Below are positions 1 through 7,383 of a stretch of 64,000 bases of DNA, piece after piece. The first letter of the stretch is position 1, and each line of letters begins with the position of its first letter. Where the stretch lies: positions 1-64,000 of the forward strand of contig JAEUMK010000083.1 of the NCBI GenBank assembly GCA_016792565.1. Reading direction: 5' to 3'. Both the position numbers and the translations under genes were made by a program. The notes beneath the pieces are model-generated. The model was not told the origin of the DNA. It made no database searches and worked only from the letters and a program-made list of their open reading frames with translations. The stretch comes from Alphaproteobacteria bacterium. GTDB taxonomy: Bacteria; Pseudomonadota; Alphaproteobacteria; Micropepsales; Micropepsaceae.

Positions 1-1
1 G

Positions 2-202
2 CTGGCGATGGCGGATTCCTGGGCGCGGCCCGAGATGCCGCTGACCGGCAACGACGTGCTGGCGGCGGGCGTGCCGAACGGGCCGGAGGTCGGCCGCATC
101 CTGGAGGAGGTCGAGGAATGGTGGATCGATTCCGACTTCACCGACGACAAGTTCTCGCTCATCGAGCGGTTGAAGGCGATCGTGCAGGCGACGGTCTATT
201 GA
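2..202 (+). CDS. cca: CCA tRNA nucleotidyltransferase, C-terminal end (partial)
   Basis: This is the last 66 codons of a gene that begins before the window. The reading frame is open from base 2 to the TGA at 200-202. The visible tail has a GNDVLAAGVPNGPEVG stretch followed by an acidic helix with EEWW. This resembles the C-terminal RNA-binding end of alphaproteobacterial CCA-adding enzymes, which add or repair the CCA end of tRNAs. The catalytic domain is outside the window, so the call rests on the tail alone. The next gene appears to start within its stop codon (TTGA), which suggests translational coupling. Confidence 0.7.
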   Translation: MAMADSWARPEMPLTGNDVLAAGVPNGPEVGRILEEVEEWWIDSDFTDDKFSLIERLKAIVQATVY

Positions 203-732
203 GGCGCCTGGCGGCGGCGGCCGTTCTTTCCGGCGCGCTCGCCGGAGCGGCCGGGGCGGCCCCGCCCGAGGACTGGATCGGCCACTGGACGGGGACCTGC
301 CGCCTCGCCCCGCCGCACGAGGGGCTGGAGAGCTTCCCCGCCTCGCTGACCGTGGCGCCGGGCAGTACGGCGGGGGCGCTGCGCTGGCGGTTGAGCTACG
401 AGACCGGCCAGCGCGACGTGCGCGACTACGAACTGGTGCCGGTGGACGCCGCCAAGGGGCACTACGCCATCGACGAGAAGAACGGGCTGCTGCTGGACGC
501 GGTGCTGTCGGACGGGGTGCTCTACGCGCCGTTCGCGATCGCCGACCGGATGATCGTCGCGACCTATTTCGTCGGCCCGGACGGGGCGATGATCGCCAAC
601 ATGCCGGCCTTCGCGCGCGAGCCGGCGCGCAAGACCTGCCTGACCGGCGCGCCGGAGACCTGCGCAGCCTCGTTCATGCTGGTGCAGACCCAGCACTGCC
701 GGCTGACCAGGGCGGCGATGTCGAAGTTCTGA
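199..732 (+). CDS. Hypothetical exported protein
   Basis: This encodes about 177 residues if it starts at TTG 199, which overlaps the TGA of the preceding gene. I chose this start because it gives a typical signal peptide (MRRLAAAAV then an Ala/Gly-rich core ending AAGAAP near residue 22). The longer in-frame start at 118 would run through the upstream coding region. The mature part contains a WIGHWTGTC segment and several Cys residues (TC, ETCAAS, HC) that could form disulfides in the periplasm. I do not recognise a family. It is probably co-transcribed with the upstream cca-like gene. Confidence 0.6.
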   Translation: MRRLAAAAVLSGALAGAAGAAPPEDWIGHWTGTCRLAPPHEGLESFPASLTVAPGSTAGALRWRLSYETGQRDVRDYELVPVDAAKGHYAIDEKNGLLLDAVLSDGVLYAPFAIADRMIVATYFVGPDGAMIANMPAFAREPARKTCLTGAPETCAASFMLVQTQHCRLTRAAMSKF

Positions 733-780
733 GCAGGGGCGTGCACGCAGGGGTGGTTTGCGGGGCGGCGGGTGCGGACC

Positions 781-830
781 CCCTTCCGCCCTTCGGGCAC
801 CTTCCCCCGGTGGGGGAAGGGGAGGTGGCG
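781..830 (+). repeat. GC-rich intergenic palindromic element
   Basis: This contains a perfect inverted repeat, CCTTCCCCC (800-808), a 3-nt loop and GGGGGAAGG (812-820), preceded by a CCGCCCTTCGGGCACC segment. Sequences of this form (CCTCCGCCCTTCGGGC followed by a C-tract/G-tract hairpin) are commonly scattered between genes in alphaproteobacterial genomes. Only this one copy was noticed in the window. It lies in the 180-bp gap before the ATP-grasp gene and could also act as a weak transcription terminator, although no T-run follows it. Confidence 0.5.
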
Positions 831-912
831 GGGCGGCGGCGCGGGGCGGCTTGTTTCGCACTGCAACAAAGCGCTTGCAGGGTTCGGGATTGTCGTCTTT
901 CATCGTCGCCAG

Positions 913-2442
913 ATGTCGAGCGAAAAAACCGTCCTGTCGCCTGAAGCCGAGGAGCTGCCCGAGGATGACGCGGCGGCGGGCGGGCGTTTCGCCAGGCCCG
1001 GGATCGACGAGCCGTTCGACGCCTATCTGATCGACCACACCTATGACGAGTGCTTCCAGCCCAACCTCTGGTCGCGGCCGCACTACGCCAAGCTGCACGA
1101 ATTGCTGAGCTCGCTGCCCGTCGAGGAAGTCCAGCGCCGCCAGCTCGCCTGCGAGCAGAGCTTCCTGCACCAGGGCATCACCTTCACGGTCTATGGCAAG
1201 GATTCCTCGACCGAGAAGATCATCCCGACCGATCTTCTGCCGCGCATCATCACCGGCGCGGAATGGGCCCGCATCGAGGCCGGCCTGAAGCAGCGCATCG
1301 CGGCGCTCAACCTCTTCCTCGCCGACATCTATGCGGACGGCAAGGCGGTCAGGGACGGGATCGTGCCGGCCGACCTCGTCTATGGCGCCAAGCATTTCCG
1401 CAAGGAGATGGTGGGCGTCGCCGTGCCGCGCGGCGCCTATGTCAGCGTCTGCGGCACCGACCTCATCCGCGACGAGGCCGGCCAGTTCGTGGTGCTGGAG
1501 GACAATCTGCGCGTGCCCTCGGGCGTCAGCTACATGCTGGCCAACCGCGAGGTGGTGCGCCGCGCCTTCCCGGCGCTGTTCCGCGAAAGCCGCGTGCGCC
1601 CCATCGAGCGCTATCCGCAATTGCTGCTGGAGACGCTGCGCTCTCTGGCCCCGCCGGGGCGCGAGAACCCGCGCATCGTGCTGCTGACGCCGGGGGTCTT
1701 CAACTCGGCCTATTACGAGCACACCTTCCTCGCCCGCCAGATGGGCATCGAGCTGGTCGAGGGCCGCGACCTGGTGGTGAGCGACGGGCGGGTCTGCATG
1801 CGCTCGACCGGCGGGCTGGAGCAGGTCGACGTGATCTATCGCCGCCTCGACGACGACTTCATCGATCCGCTGGTCTTCCGCGCCGACTCGGTGCTGGGCG
1901 TGCCCGGCCTCTTCGACTGCTATGCGCGCGGCACGGTGGTGATCGCCAACGCGCTCGGCAACGGCGTCGCCGACGACAAGGCGGTCTATGCCTATGTGCC
2001 GGCGCTCATCAAGTATTTCCTCGGCGAGGAGGCGATCCTGCCGAACGTCGAAACCTATCTGTGCCGCGACCCCAAGCAGCTCGATCACGTGCTCGCCAAT
2101 CTCGACAAGCTGGTCGTCAAGGCGGTCGGCGAGAGCGGCGGCTACGGCATGCTGGTCGGCCCGCACGCGAGCGCCGGCGAGCGCGCCGCGTTCGGCGAGC
2201 TTGTGAAGGCCGATCCCGACAACTACATCGCCCAGCCGACGATCTCGCTGTCGCGCGCGCCGTGCTTCGTCGACGGCAAGTTCGAGTCGCGCCATGTCGA
2301 CCTGCGCCCCTTCATCCTGACCGGCGCGGAGACGGTGGTGGTGCCGGGCGGCCTCACCCGCGTCGCGCTGAGGCGCGGCAGCCTGGTCGTCAATTCCAGC
2401 CAGGGCGGCGGCTCGAAGGACACCTGGGTGTTAAGCGAATGA
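913..2442 (+). CDS. Circularly permuted ATP-grasp protein (CP_ATPgrasp_2 family)
   Basis: This encodes 509 residues from ATG 913; a longer ORF upstream reads through the intergenic repeat and is not used. The protein begins with a variable acidic segment and then FDAYLIDHTYDECFQ. It contains long blocks typical of the circularly permuted ATP-grasp family: an EDNLRVPSGVSYML segment, DVIYRRLDDDFIDPL near the middle and KAVGESGGYGMLVGP near residue 405. Family members are predicted ATP-dependent carboxylate-amine ligases, often encoded with alpha-E and transglutaminase-like proteins. Their products are not well established. The alpha-E gene follows after one base, so the two form one operon. Confidence 0.85.
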   Translation: MSSEKTVLSPEAEELPEDDAAAGGRFARPGIDEPFDAYLIDHTYDECFQPNLWSRPHYAKLHELLSSLPVEEVQRRQLACEQSFLHQGITFTVYGKDSSTEKIIPTDLLPRIITGAEWARIEAGLKQRIAALNLFLADIYADGKAVRDGIVPADLVYGAKHFRKEMVGVAVPRGAYVSVCGTDLIRDEAGQFVVLEDNLRVPSGVSYMLANREVVRRAFPALFRESRVRPIERYPQLLLETLRSLAPPGRENPRIVLLTPGVFNSAYYEHTFLARQMGIELVEGRDLVVSDGRVCMRSTGGLEQVDVIYRRLDDDFIDPLVFRADSVLGVPGLFDCYARGTVVIANALGNGVADDKAVYAYVPALIKYFLGEEAILPNVETYLCRDPKQLDHVLANLDKLVVKAVGESGGYGMLVGPHASAGERAAFGELVKADPDNYIAQPTISLSRAPCFVDGKFESRHVDLRPFILTGAETVVVPGGLTRVALRRGSLVVNSSQGGGSKDTWVLSE

Positions 2443-2443
2443 C

Positions 2444-3403
2444 ATGCTGAGCCGCGTCGCAGACAGCCTCTACTGGATGGCCCGCTACATGGAGCGGGCG
2501 GAGCATTCCGCGCGCCTCCTGCGCGTGCGGCTGGAGGCGATGGTCTCGCAGGGCGACCTGGAATCCTCGGAGGAGTGGCGGCGCATGCTGCACGCGCTCG
2601 CCGACGTGCAGGCGGACGACCCATCAGCCGATCCGCGCGACATCACCTTCCGCGTCGCCTTCGACCGCGCCAATCCCTCGTCGACGCTGCGCTCGCTGAT
2701 GGCGGCGCGCGACAACGCCCGCCAGGTGCGCGAGCAAATCAGCTCGGAGATGTGGGAGCACATCAACCGCGACTACCTGAAGCTGACCGCGATGGATTTC
2801 GACTGGGCGTGGTCCGGCAATCCGGCCCAGACCTTCATCGATATCGGCGACGGCATCTGGATGTTCCAGGGCATCACCCATTCCACGATGCGCCACGGCG
2901 AGGGCTTCGACTTCATCGAGCTGGGCACCTATATCGAGCGCGCCCAGCTGGTGGCGCGGCTGCTGGACGTCTATCTGTCGCCGCCGCAGGAGGACGGGCC
3001 GAAATTCGCCGCCCCCGGCTATTTCGACTGGATCAACCTCCTCAAGCAGTGCACGGGCTTCGAGGCCTACTGCAAGGTCTATACGGCGCAGGTCGCGCCC
3101 CGGAAGATCGCCGAGTTCCTGATCTTCGATCCGGAGTTTCCCCATTCGGTGCGCTTCGCCGTCGACAAGGTGCAGTCGGCGCTGGAGCAGATCGCCCCCG
3201 GCGCGCCGCAGACCCGACGCGCCGCCTGCGCCCGCATGGCCGGGCGGCTGAAGGCGTTCGTCGATTTCAGCTCGATGGACGAAGTGGCGGCCGGCGGCAT
3301 CGCGCCGTTCCTCGCCAGCGTGCTCAAGCAGTGCGAGCAGATCCACGGCGCGGTCTACGAGTCCTACATCTCTTACGGGATCGAGGACCTGTTGAAGGGC
3401 TGA
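2444..3403 (+). CDS. Alpha-E domain protein
   Basis: This encodes 319 residues beginning MLSRVADSLYWMARYMERAEH, the typical N-terminus of the alpha-E (DUF403) family. The rest is predicted to be nearly all helical, with repeats of the ERA(E/Q) type (IERAQLVARLLDVY). Its ATG is one base after the stop of the circularly permuted ATP-grasp gene. The pairing of these two families is widespread in proteobacteria and suggests a shared peptide-modifying or ligase function, which is inferred rather than demonstrated. It ends seven bases before the convergent TPR-glycosyltransferase gene, leaving no room for a terminator between them. Confidence 0.85.
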   Translation: MLSRVADSLYWMARYMERAEHSARLLRVRLEAMVSQGDLESSEEWRRMLHALADVQADDPSADPRDITFRVAFDRANPSSTLRSLMAARDNARQVREQISSEMWEHINRDYLKLTAMDFDWAWSGNPAQTFIDIGDGIWMFQGITHSTMRHGEGFDFIELGTYIERAQLVARLLDVYLSPPQEDGPKFAAPGYFDWINLLKQCTGFEAYCKVYTAQVAPRKIAEFLIFDPEFPHSVRFAVDKVQSALEQIAPGAPQTRRAACARMAGRLKAFVDFSSMDEVAAGGIAPFLASVLKQCEQIHGAVYESYISYGIEDLLKG

Positions 3404-3410
3404 GGGCGGA

Positions 3411-5144
3411 TCAGGCGCCGGCGCGTTCGGCGAGCGCGGCGGCGACCTTGGGAATGACGTCGCTCCAGTCGCCGAACCGTTCCGGCGAGAAGACGCGGCT
3501 GGCGCGGTACCAGGGATAGCGATCGGTGCCGAGCTGCGGCCAGACCGGGCCGGCGGTCAGAAACCAGGTTTCGGTGCCGACCGCGCCCGCCAGCGCCGCC
3601 GCCGCCGTGGGGGCGGAGATCGCGAGGTCGCAGGCCGCCGAGAGCGCGGCCGCGCCGTCGAGATCCTGCTTGAGGTCGAGCCCGCCGATGGAGCGGATCG
3701 CGACGCCGAAGAGCGCCTCGGCCCGGGCGATCTCCCCGGCGGCATCGCCGTATTGCAGGTTCACGAAGACGACGCCCGGCGTCTTGAGGATCGGCGCCCA
3801 GGCGTCGATCGCGCTGAAGTATTTCTGGCGCTGGGCGTTGATCATCATCGAGCGCCAGCAGATGCCGACGACCGGGCGTCCGCCGGCAGCGAGCTCGGCC
3901 CGGCAGGCGGCGACGCGCGCCGGATCGGGCGTCAGGAACGCGGTGCCGGGGAAGCGGGCGAGGTCGCCGCGCAGATGCGGCAGGGCGCTGCCGAGCGGCA
4001 GGATGAAGTCCGGCTTGCCGGCCCACGGCACCAGGCGCAGGTCCTTGGCGTTGTGCGAGGAGACGAAATAGGGCCCGACCTGAACGCCGGGCAGCGAACG
4101 CGCGACGAGCGGAATGAGCCGCGAGTCGACCGCGACCATCAGCCTGCCCTCCGGGCCGACCGCAGCCGCCAGGTCGCCCAGCGTATTGGCGAACATCACC
4201 TCGTCGCCGAGGCCCTGTTCGCCGATCACCAGCAGCGAGCGGCCGGCGAGGTCCTCGCCCTTCCAGAACGGTGCGTCGATGCCGTAGAGCATCGAGCCGC
4301 GATGCTGGTGGTCGTGGCGCACCTCGTAGGCGGCGAAGCCTTCGGCGAGGCGCCCCATGGCGATGAGGCACAAGGCCTTGGCGTGCAGCGTCTCGATGCG
4401 GTCGCGCGGCTCCTGCGGCAGCGCGAGGGCGTGCTCGTAGGCGTCCATCGCCTCGGCGAGAGGGCCGGTGTGGTGGAGACCGTAGCCGAGATTGTGCCAG
4501 GCGCGGCCGAAGCCGGGATCGAGCCTGAGCGCCTCGCGGTAGAATACGGCGGCCTGCTCGAAGTCGCTGAGTTCGACGAGGATCGTGCCCATCGTGTTCC
4601 ACAGCAGCGGCTGTTCCGGCATGCGGTAGATCGCGCTGCGGCAGATCTCGATGGCGTCCTCAAAGCGCGAGGTGTCGCGCAGCACGCCGGCGAGGTTGTT
4701 CCAGCCCATCGGCTGGTCGGGCGCGAGGTCGCAATAGAGGCGGAAGAACTTCTCGGCGACGCCGTTCAGGCCCATGCGCCAGGCGGCGAGGCCGAGATTG
4801 AGATAGAGGTCGGTATCGGCAGGGTCGAGCTGGAAGGCCCGCTCGTACATGCCGATCGCCCGCGACATGTCGCCGAGATTGTCGAGGCTGAGGCCGAGCA
4901 TGTGGAAGGCCTGGCCGCAGGTCGGGTCGGCCTCGGTGGCGTCGATGGCGAGGGTGGCGGCCTTGCCGTAGTCGGCGCGCCGGAAGGCGGCGATCGCCTT
5001 GCGCAGGTGCCTGTGGCAGAGCCGGCGCGCCGCGCTGGCGACGTCGGCGGCGGCGTCCTTCTCGGCACGGGCCAGGAAGGCGGCCCGGGCGCCGACGCCG
5101 GTGGTGCGCGCGCCGAGAGGTTCTGCGGCTTGTTTGGCGGACAT
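3411..5144 (-). CDS. flmG: TPR-glycosyltransferase, FlmG/FlbA-like flagellin modification protein
   Basis: This encodes 577 residues. Residues about 45-280 are tetratricopeptide repeats (for example DPTCGQAFHMLGLSLDNLGD and DPADTDLYLNLGLAAW). Residues about 300-575 are a GT-B-like glycosyltransferase domain with a GEQGLGDEVMF motif. In Caulobacter the FlmG protein of this architecture glycosylates flagellins, and the related flbA lies beside flbT and the flagellin genes. Here the gene is divergent from flbT and heads the flagellin locus, so flagellin is the likely acceptor. A 496-residue paralogue lies at 23998-25488. The start is the only ATG before the repeat region. Confidence 0.75.
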   Translation of the reverse strand: MSAKQAAEPLGARTTGVGARAAFLARAEKDAAADVASAARRLCHRHLRKAIAAFRRADYGKAATLAIDATEADPTCGQAFHMLGLSLDNLGDMSRAIGMYERAFQLDPADTDLYLNLGLAAWRMGLNGVAEKFFRLYCDLAPDQPMGWNNLAGVLRDTSRFEDAIEICRSAIYRMPEQPLLWNTMGTILVELSDFEQAAVFYREALRLDPGFGRAWHNLGYGLHHTGPLAEAMDAYEHALALPQEPRDRIETLHAKALCLIAMGRLAEGFAAYEVRHDHQHRGSMLYGIDAPFWKGEDLAGRSLLVIGEQGLGDEVMFANTLGDLAAAVGPEGRLMVAVDSRLIPLVARSLPGVQVGPYFVSSHNAKDLRLVPWAGKPDFILPLGSALPHLRGDLARFPGTAFLTPDPARVAACRAELAAGGRPVVGICWRSMMINAQRQKYFSAIDAWAPILKTPGVVFVNLQYGDAAGEIARAEALFGVAIRSIGGLDLKQDLDGAAALSAACDLAISAPTAAAALAGAVGTETWFLTAGPVWPQLGTDRYPWYRASRVFSPERFGDWSDVIPKVAAALAERAGA

Positions 5145-5291
5145 CAGCCCCGTTCCTTGGCCCGACCGATCAATCGTTCACCATGGTTAAGGAGTTGTGA
5201 ACCGGCGTCTGCGACTTTTAAGGAATCGTTCGTGAGCCGTTGAGGGGGCCTTAACCGAGCCCGCCTAACGTCGTAGCCGCAGGGAACACAC

Positions 5292-5720
5292 ATGCCGCTC
5301 AAGCTGTCGCTCAAGCCGCACGAGAAATTCGTCGTCAACGGCGCCGTGATGATCAACGGCGACCGCAAGGCCGAAGTCGTGATCCAGAACAAGGCGTCGA
5401 TCCTGCGCGAGAAGGACATCCTTCAGCCGGCCGACGCATCGACGCCGCTGCGCCGCGTCTATTTCCCGATCCAGATGATGTATCTGGAATCGGCCTCGGG
5501 CGGCGAGAATCTCGACACCTACTACGACACGTTCGCGGAGCGGATGGCCGACTTCATGGGCGCCATCTCGAACCCCGACGTCATGGCCGCCTGCGTCGCG
5601 ATCAGCCGCGATGTCCTGGGCGGACAGTACTATCGCGCGTTGATGACGTGCCGCAGGCTCTTCGAATACGAGCAGGAAAGACTGAACTATGTCCCTGACG
5701 GCGTACCAGCACACGCTTAA
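5292..5720 (+). CDS. flbT: Flagellar biosynthesis repressor FlbT
   Basis: This encodes 142 residues, the usual length for FlbT, starting MPLKLSLKPHEKFVVNGAV and containing the FPIQMMYLE segment typical of the family. In Caulobacter, FlbT acts after transcription: it associates with the 5' untranslated region of flagellin mRNA and lowers its stability until the hook is complete. An AGGGA ribosome site lies at 5281-5285. The gene overlaps flaF by 32 bases, so the two opposing regulators are translationally linked. The hairpins in the flagellin leaders downstream are candidate FlbT targets. Confidence 0.93.
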   Translation: MPLKLSLKPHEKFVVNGAVMINGDRKAEVVIQNKASILREKDILQPADASTPLRRVYFPIQMMYLESASGGENLDTYYDTFAERMADFMGAISNPDVMAACVAISRDVLGGQYYRALMTCRRLFEYEQERLNYVPDGVPAHA

Positions 5721-6051
5721 GGCCACCGAGAGCCCGCGCGACGTCGAGTATCGCCTGTTCGGTCAGGTGACGCGGGCGCTGCTCGACATCGCGCCCCTGC
5801 CGCGCACCGATCCCAAGGTGATCGATGCGATCGACTGGAACCGGCGCCTGTGGTCGGCGATGGCGCTGGACTGCGCCAACAACGACAACGCCATGCCGCC
5901 CCAGATCAGGGCCGGCGTCATCTCGCTGTCGATGTTCGTGGCGCGCTATTCCAGCCAGGTGATGACCCAGTCGATGCCGGTCGATCCGCTGATCGACATC
6001 AACCGCACCATCATGCAGGGCCTGGCGGCCCGCGCCGCCGCCGCCGCCTGA
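5689..6051 (+). CDS. flaF: Flagellar biosynthesis regulator FlaF
   Basis: This encodes 120 residues beginning MSLTAYQHTLKATESPRDVE, with the conserved RALWxA-type central helix seen here as NRRLWSAMALDCANNDNAMP. FlaF promotes flagellin synthesis and secretion in alphaproteobacteria, opposing FlbT. It overlaps the end of flbT and is followed by a 218-bp gap that holds a palindromic operator and the sigma-54 promoter of the first flagellin. The length and sequence are ordinary for the family. Confidence 0.93.
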   Translation: MSLTAYQHTLKATESPRDVEYRLFGQVTRALLDIAPLPRTDPKVIDAIDWNRRLWSAMALDCANNDNAMPPQIRAGVISLSMFVARYSSQVMTQSMPVDPLIDINRTIMQGLAARAAAAA

Positions 6052-6107
6052 TCTCCGGCACGCGAACGAGCGCCGCCGGCGCATTCCTGCCGGGCCAGGC
6101 CCGCCAA

Positions 6108-6122
6108 CGGCAAGACTTGCCG
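6108..6122. promoter_or_regulatory. FlbD/ftr-like palindrome upstream of flagellin 1
   Basis: CGGCA-AGACT-TGCCG is a perfect 5-5-5 palindrome centred about 95 bp upstream of the start site predicted from the sigma-54 promoter at 6184-6198. The same word occurs before flgF, flgI, fliL and flgB in this window. In Caulobacter, FlbD binds ftr elements about 100 bp from sigma-54 flagellar promoters. The assignment to FlbD is inferred. A looser copy, CGGCG-N6-TGCCG, lies at 6077-6092. Confidence 0.6.
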
Positions 6123-6183
6123 AGCCGTCCCGAGGGGCGGAAAAAAGTCACAATCAAATCAGCACGTTAGAGTCCGTCGCCGA

Positions 6184-6198
6184 TGGCATGTCCGTTGC
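6184..6198 (+). promoter_or_regulatory. Sigma-54 promoter of flagellin 1
   Basis: TGGCATG-TCCG-TTGC has the GG and GC dinucleotides separated by exactly 10 bp, as sigma-54 requires. It lies 71 bp before the flagellin ATG. The predicted start site near 6210 places the first leader hairpin at the very 5' end of the transcript. Confidence 0.8.
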
Positions 6199-6210
6199 GA
6201 CCCCGACGCT

Positions 6211-6261
6211 GGGCAAAACGCCTGCGAGCAAAAAGCTCGTCGAGACTCCAGCCAGAACGGA
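6211..6261 (+). promoter_or_regulatory. Flagellin 1 leader: tandem small hairpins
   Basis: Hairpin A is GGGC-AAAAC-GCCT (6211-6223, closed by one G-T pair). Hairpin B is CGAGC-AAAAA-GCTCG (6225-6239). They are followed by CCAGAACGGA at 6252-6261, eight bases before the ATG. The same order, spacing and loop type occur in the leader of flagellin 2. The position at the predicted mRNA 5' end and the neighbouring flbT suggest a post-transcriptional control element, which is an inference. Confidence 0.6.
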
Positions 6262-6269
6262 CGGAAACC

Positions 6270-7091
6270 ATGCTGAGCGTGAACACCAATGTGGGGGCGA
6301 TGATCGCCCTCCAGAACCTGAACAAGACCAACGCCGAGATGAACCAGACCCAGAACCGCATCAATACGGGCCTGAGCGTGGCGACCGCCAAGGATAACGG
6401 CGGCATCTACGCGATCGCCCAGAGCATGCGGGGCGACGTCGGCGCGTTGAGCGCCGTGGGTCAGAGCCTCAACCGCGCAAAGAGCATCGTCGACGTCGCT
6501 CTGGCAGCGGGCGAGGCCATCTCGGACCTGATCGTGCAGATGAAGGAAAAGGCGGTGTCCGCCGCGGACCTGTCGCAAGACACGGTCAGCCGGTCGGCCT
6601 TGAACGAGGATTTCATGGCGTTGCGCAAGCAGATTGCGTCGATCGTCTCGAACGCCGCGTTCAACAACGTCAACATCATCAACAATACGACGACCCGGCT
6701 CGAGACGCTTGCGTCCGCGTCGGGGTCGAGGCTGACGGTCCTGGGCGAGAACCTGTCGTTGAGCGGGGCGATCGTAACGATCTCCTCGACTGCCCAGATC
6801 AACACCCAGTCTGCTGCCTCGACGATGATGGCGACGGTGAACACCTCCCTGACCAACCTCAACCGCGCGCTGGCGCGGCTGGGCACGGGGGCCAAACGCC
6901 TGGAACTCCAGGAGGTCTTCGTATCCAAGCTGTCGGATAGTCTGAAGGCCGGCATCGGCAATCTCGTCGACGCCGACCTCGCCGTCGAAAGCGCGCGTCT
7001 CCAGTCGCTGCAGGTCAAGCAACAGCTGGGGGTGCAGGCCCTGAGCATCGCGAACAGCTCGCCGCGGATCATCTCGTCGCTGTTCCAGTAA
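6270..7091 (+). CDS. Flagellin (first of three)
   Basis: This encodes 273 residues starting MLSVNTNVGAMIALQNL, the conserved flagellin D0/D1 N-terminus. It ends with the matching C-terminal helix (NLVDADLAVESARLQSLQVK...ISSLFQ). There is almost no variable middle domain, so the length matches the short Caulobacter-type flagellins. ATG 6270 is chosen because it restores the standard N-terminus; the upstream extension in frame covers the promoter and leader. The protein is exported by the flagellar apparatus and forms filament. It is Ser/Thr-rich in the centre, where O-linked sugars could be attached. Confidence 0.93.
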   Translation: MLSVNTNVGAMIALQNLNKTNAEMNQTQNRINTGLSVATAKDNGGIYAIAQSMRGDVGALSAVGQSLNRAKSIVDVALAAGEAISDLIVQMKEKAVSAADLSQDTVSRSALNEDFMALRKQIASIVSNAAFNNVNIINNTTTRLETLASASGSRLTVLGENLSLSGAIVTISSTAQINTQSAASTMMATVNTSLTNLNRALARLGTGAKRLELQEVFVSKLSDSLKAGIGNLVDADLAVESARLQSLQVKQQLGVQALSIANSSPRIISSLFQ

Positions 7092-7122
7092 CCGGGCTTC
7101 AGGTTCAAGCCACGAGAAGGAG

Positions 7123-7148
7123 AGGGGCGGCCGCAGGGCCGCCCCTTT
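7123..7148 (+). terminator. Rho-independent terminator after flagellin 1
   Basis: The stem GGGGCGGCC (7124-7132), loop GCAG and GGCCGCCCC (7137-7145) are extended by one A-T pair and followed by TTTCTATT. It separates flagellin 1 from the independently promoted flagellin 2. Confidence 0.8.
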
Positions 7149-7177
7149 CTATTGATCCGCCTGCGGAAGAAATTGCC

Positions 7178-7255
7178 GGGCAGTTTCTTCCCCCGCGGCA
7201 GAATGTGCCCGCACCGTACGGCGCGCCGGGCAGGTCCTGCCTGCAGAATGTGCCG
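7178..7255. promoter_or_regulatory. Cluster of four FlbD/ftr-like half-palindromic sites upstream of flagellin 2
   Basis: Four 15-bp words fit the CGGCA-N5-TGCCG pattern with one to three mismatches: GGGCA-GTTTC-TTCCC (7178-7192), CGGCA-GAATG-TGCCC (7196-7210), GGGCA-GGTCC-TGCCT (7228-7242) and CTGCA-GAATG-TGCCG (7241-7255). The last two overlap slightly. The cluster lies about 70-145 bp upstream of the predicted transcription start, where sigma-54 enhancer proteins bind. FlbD as the binder is inferred. Confidence 0.5.
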
Positions 7256-7298
7256 CAAAGCCGAGTCTGAGCGTGGTGAACGGAAATTAATGCCGGGC

Positions 7299-7313
7299 TG
7301 GCACGCCGCCTGC
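7299..7313 (+). promoter_or_regulatory. Sigma-54 promoter of flagellin 2
   Basis: TGGCACG-CCGC-CTGC matches the sigma-54 consensus with GG-N10-GC spacing. The predicted start near 7325 coincides with the beginning of the first leader hairpin. Confidence 0.85.
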
Positions 7314-7326
7314 GTCAGGGGCGTGG

Positions 7327-7374
7327 GGGCAAAACGCCCTTCGAGCAGAACGCTCGTCACATATCCAGAACGGA
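7327..7374 (+). promoter_or_regulatory. Flagellin 2 leader: tandem small hairpins
   Basis: Hairpin A is GGGC-AAAAC-GCCC (7327-7339). Hairpin B is CGAGC-AGAAC-GCTCG (7342-7356). CCAGAACGGA follows at 7365-7374, nine bases before the ATG. The stems are the same as in the flagellin 1 leader, while the surrounding bases differ. This argues for selection on the structures. Confidence 0.65.
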
Positions 7375-7383
7375 GATGCCAAA

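Noticed and set aside
196-2295. Very long open frames antisense to the ATP-grasp gene and to many other genes (for example 3753-5243, 12820-14394 and 46179-47831)
   Set aside because: High GC makes stop codons rare in the opposite frames. These translations are Arg/Ala/His-rich with no recognisable family and lie fully over well-identified genes.
7141-7300. An insertion-sequence remnant or tandem repeat between flagellins 1 and 2
   Set aside because: The duplicated GCAGAATGTGCC words are better explained as repeated operator sites. There are no terminal inverted repeats or transposase fragments.
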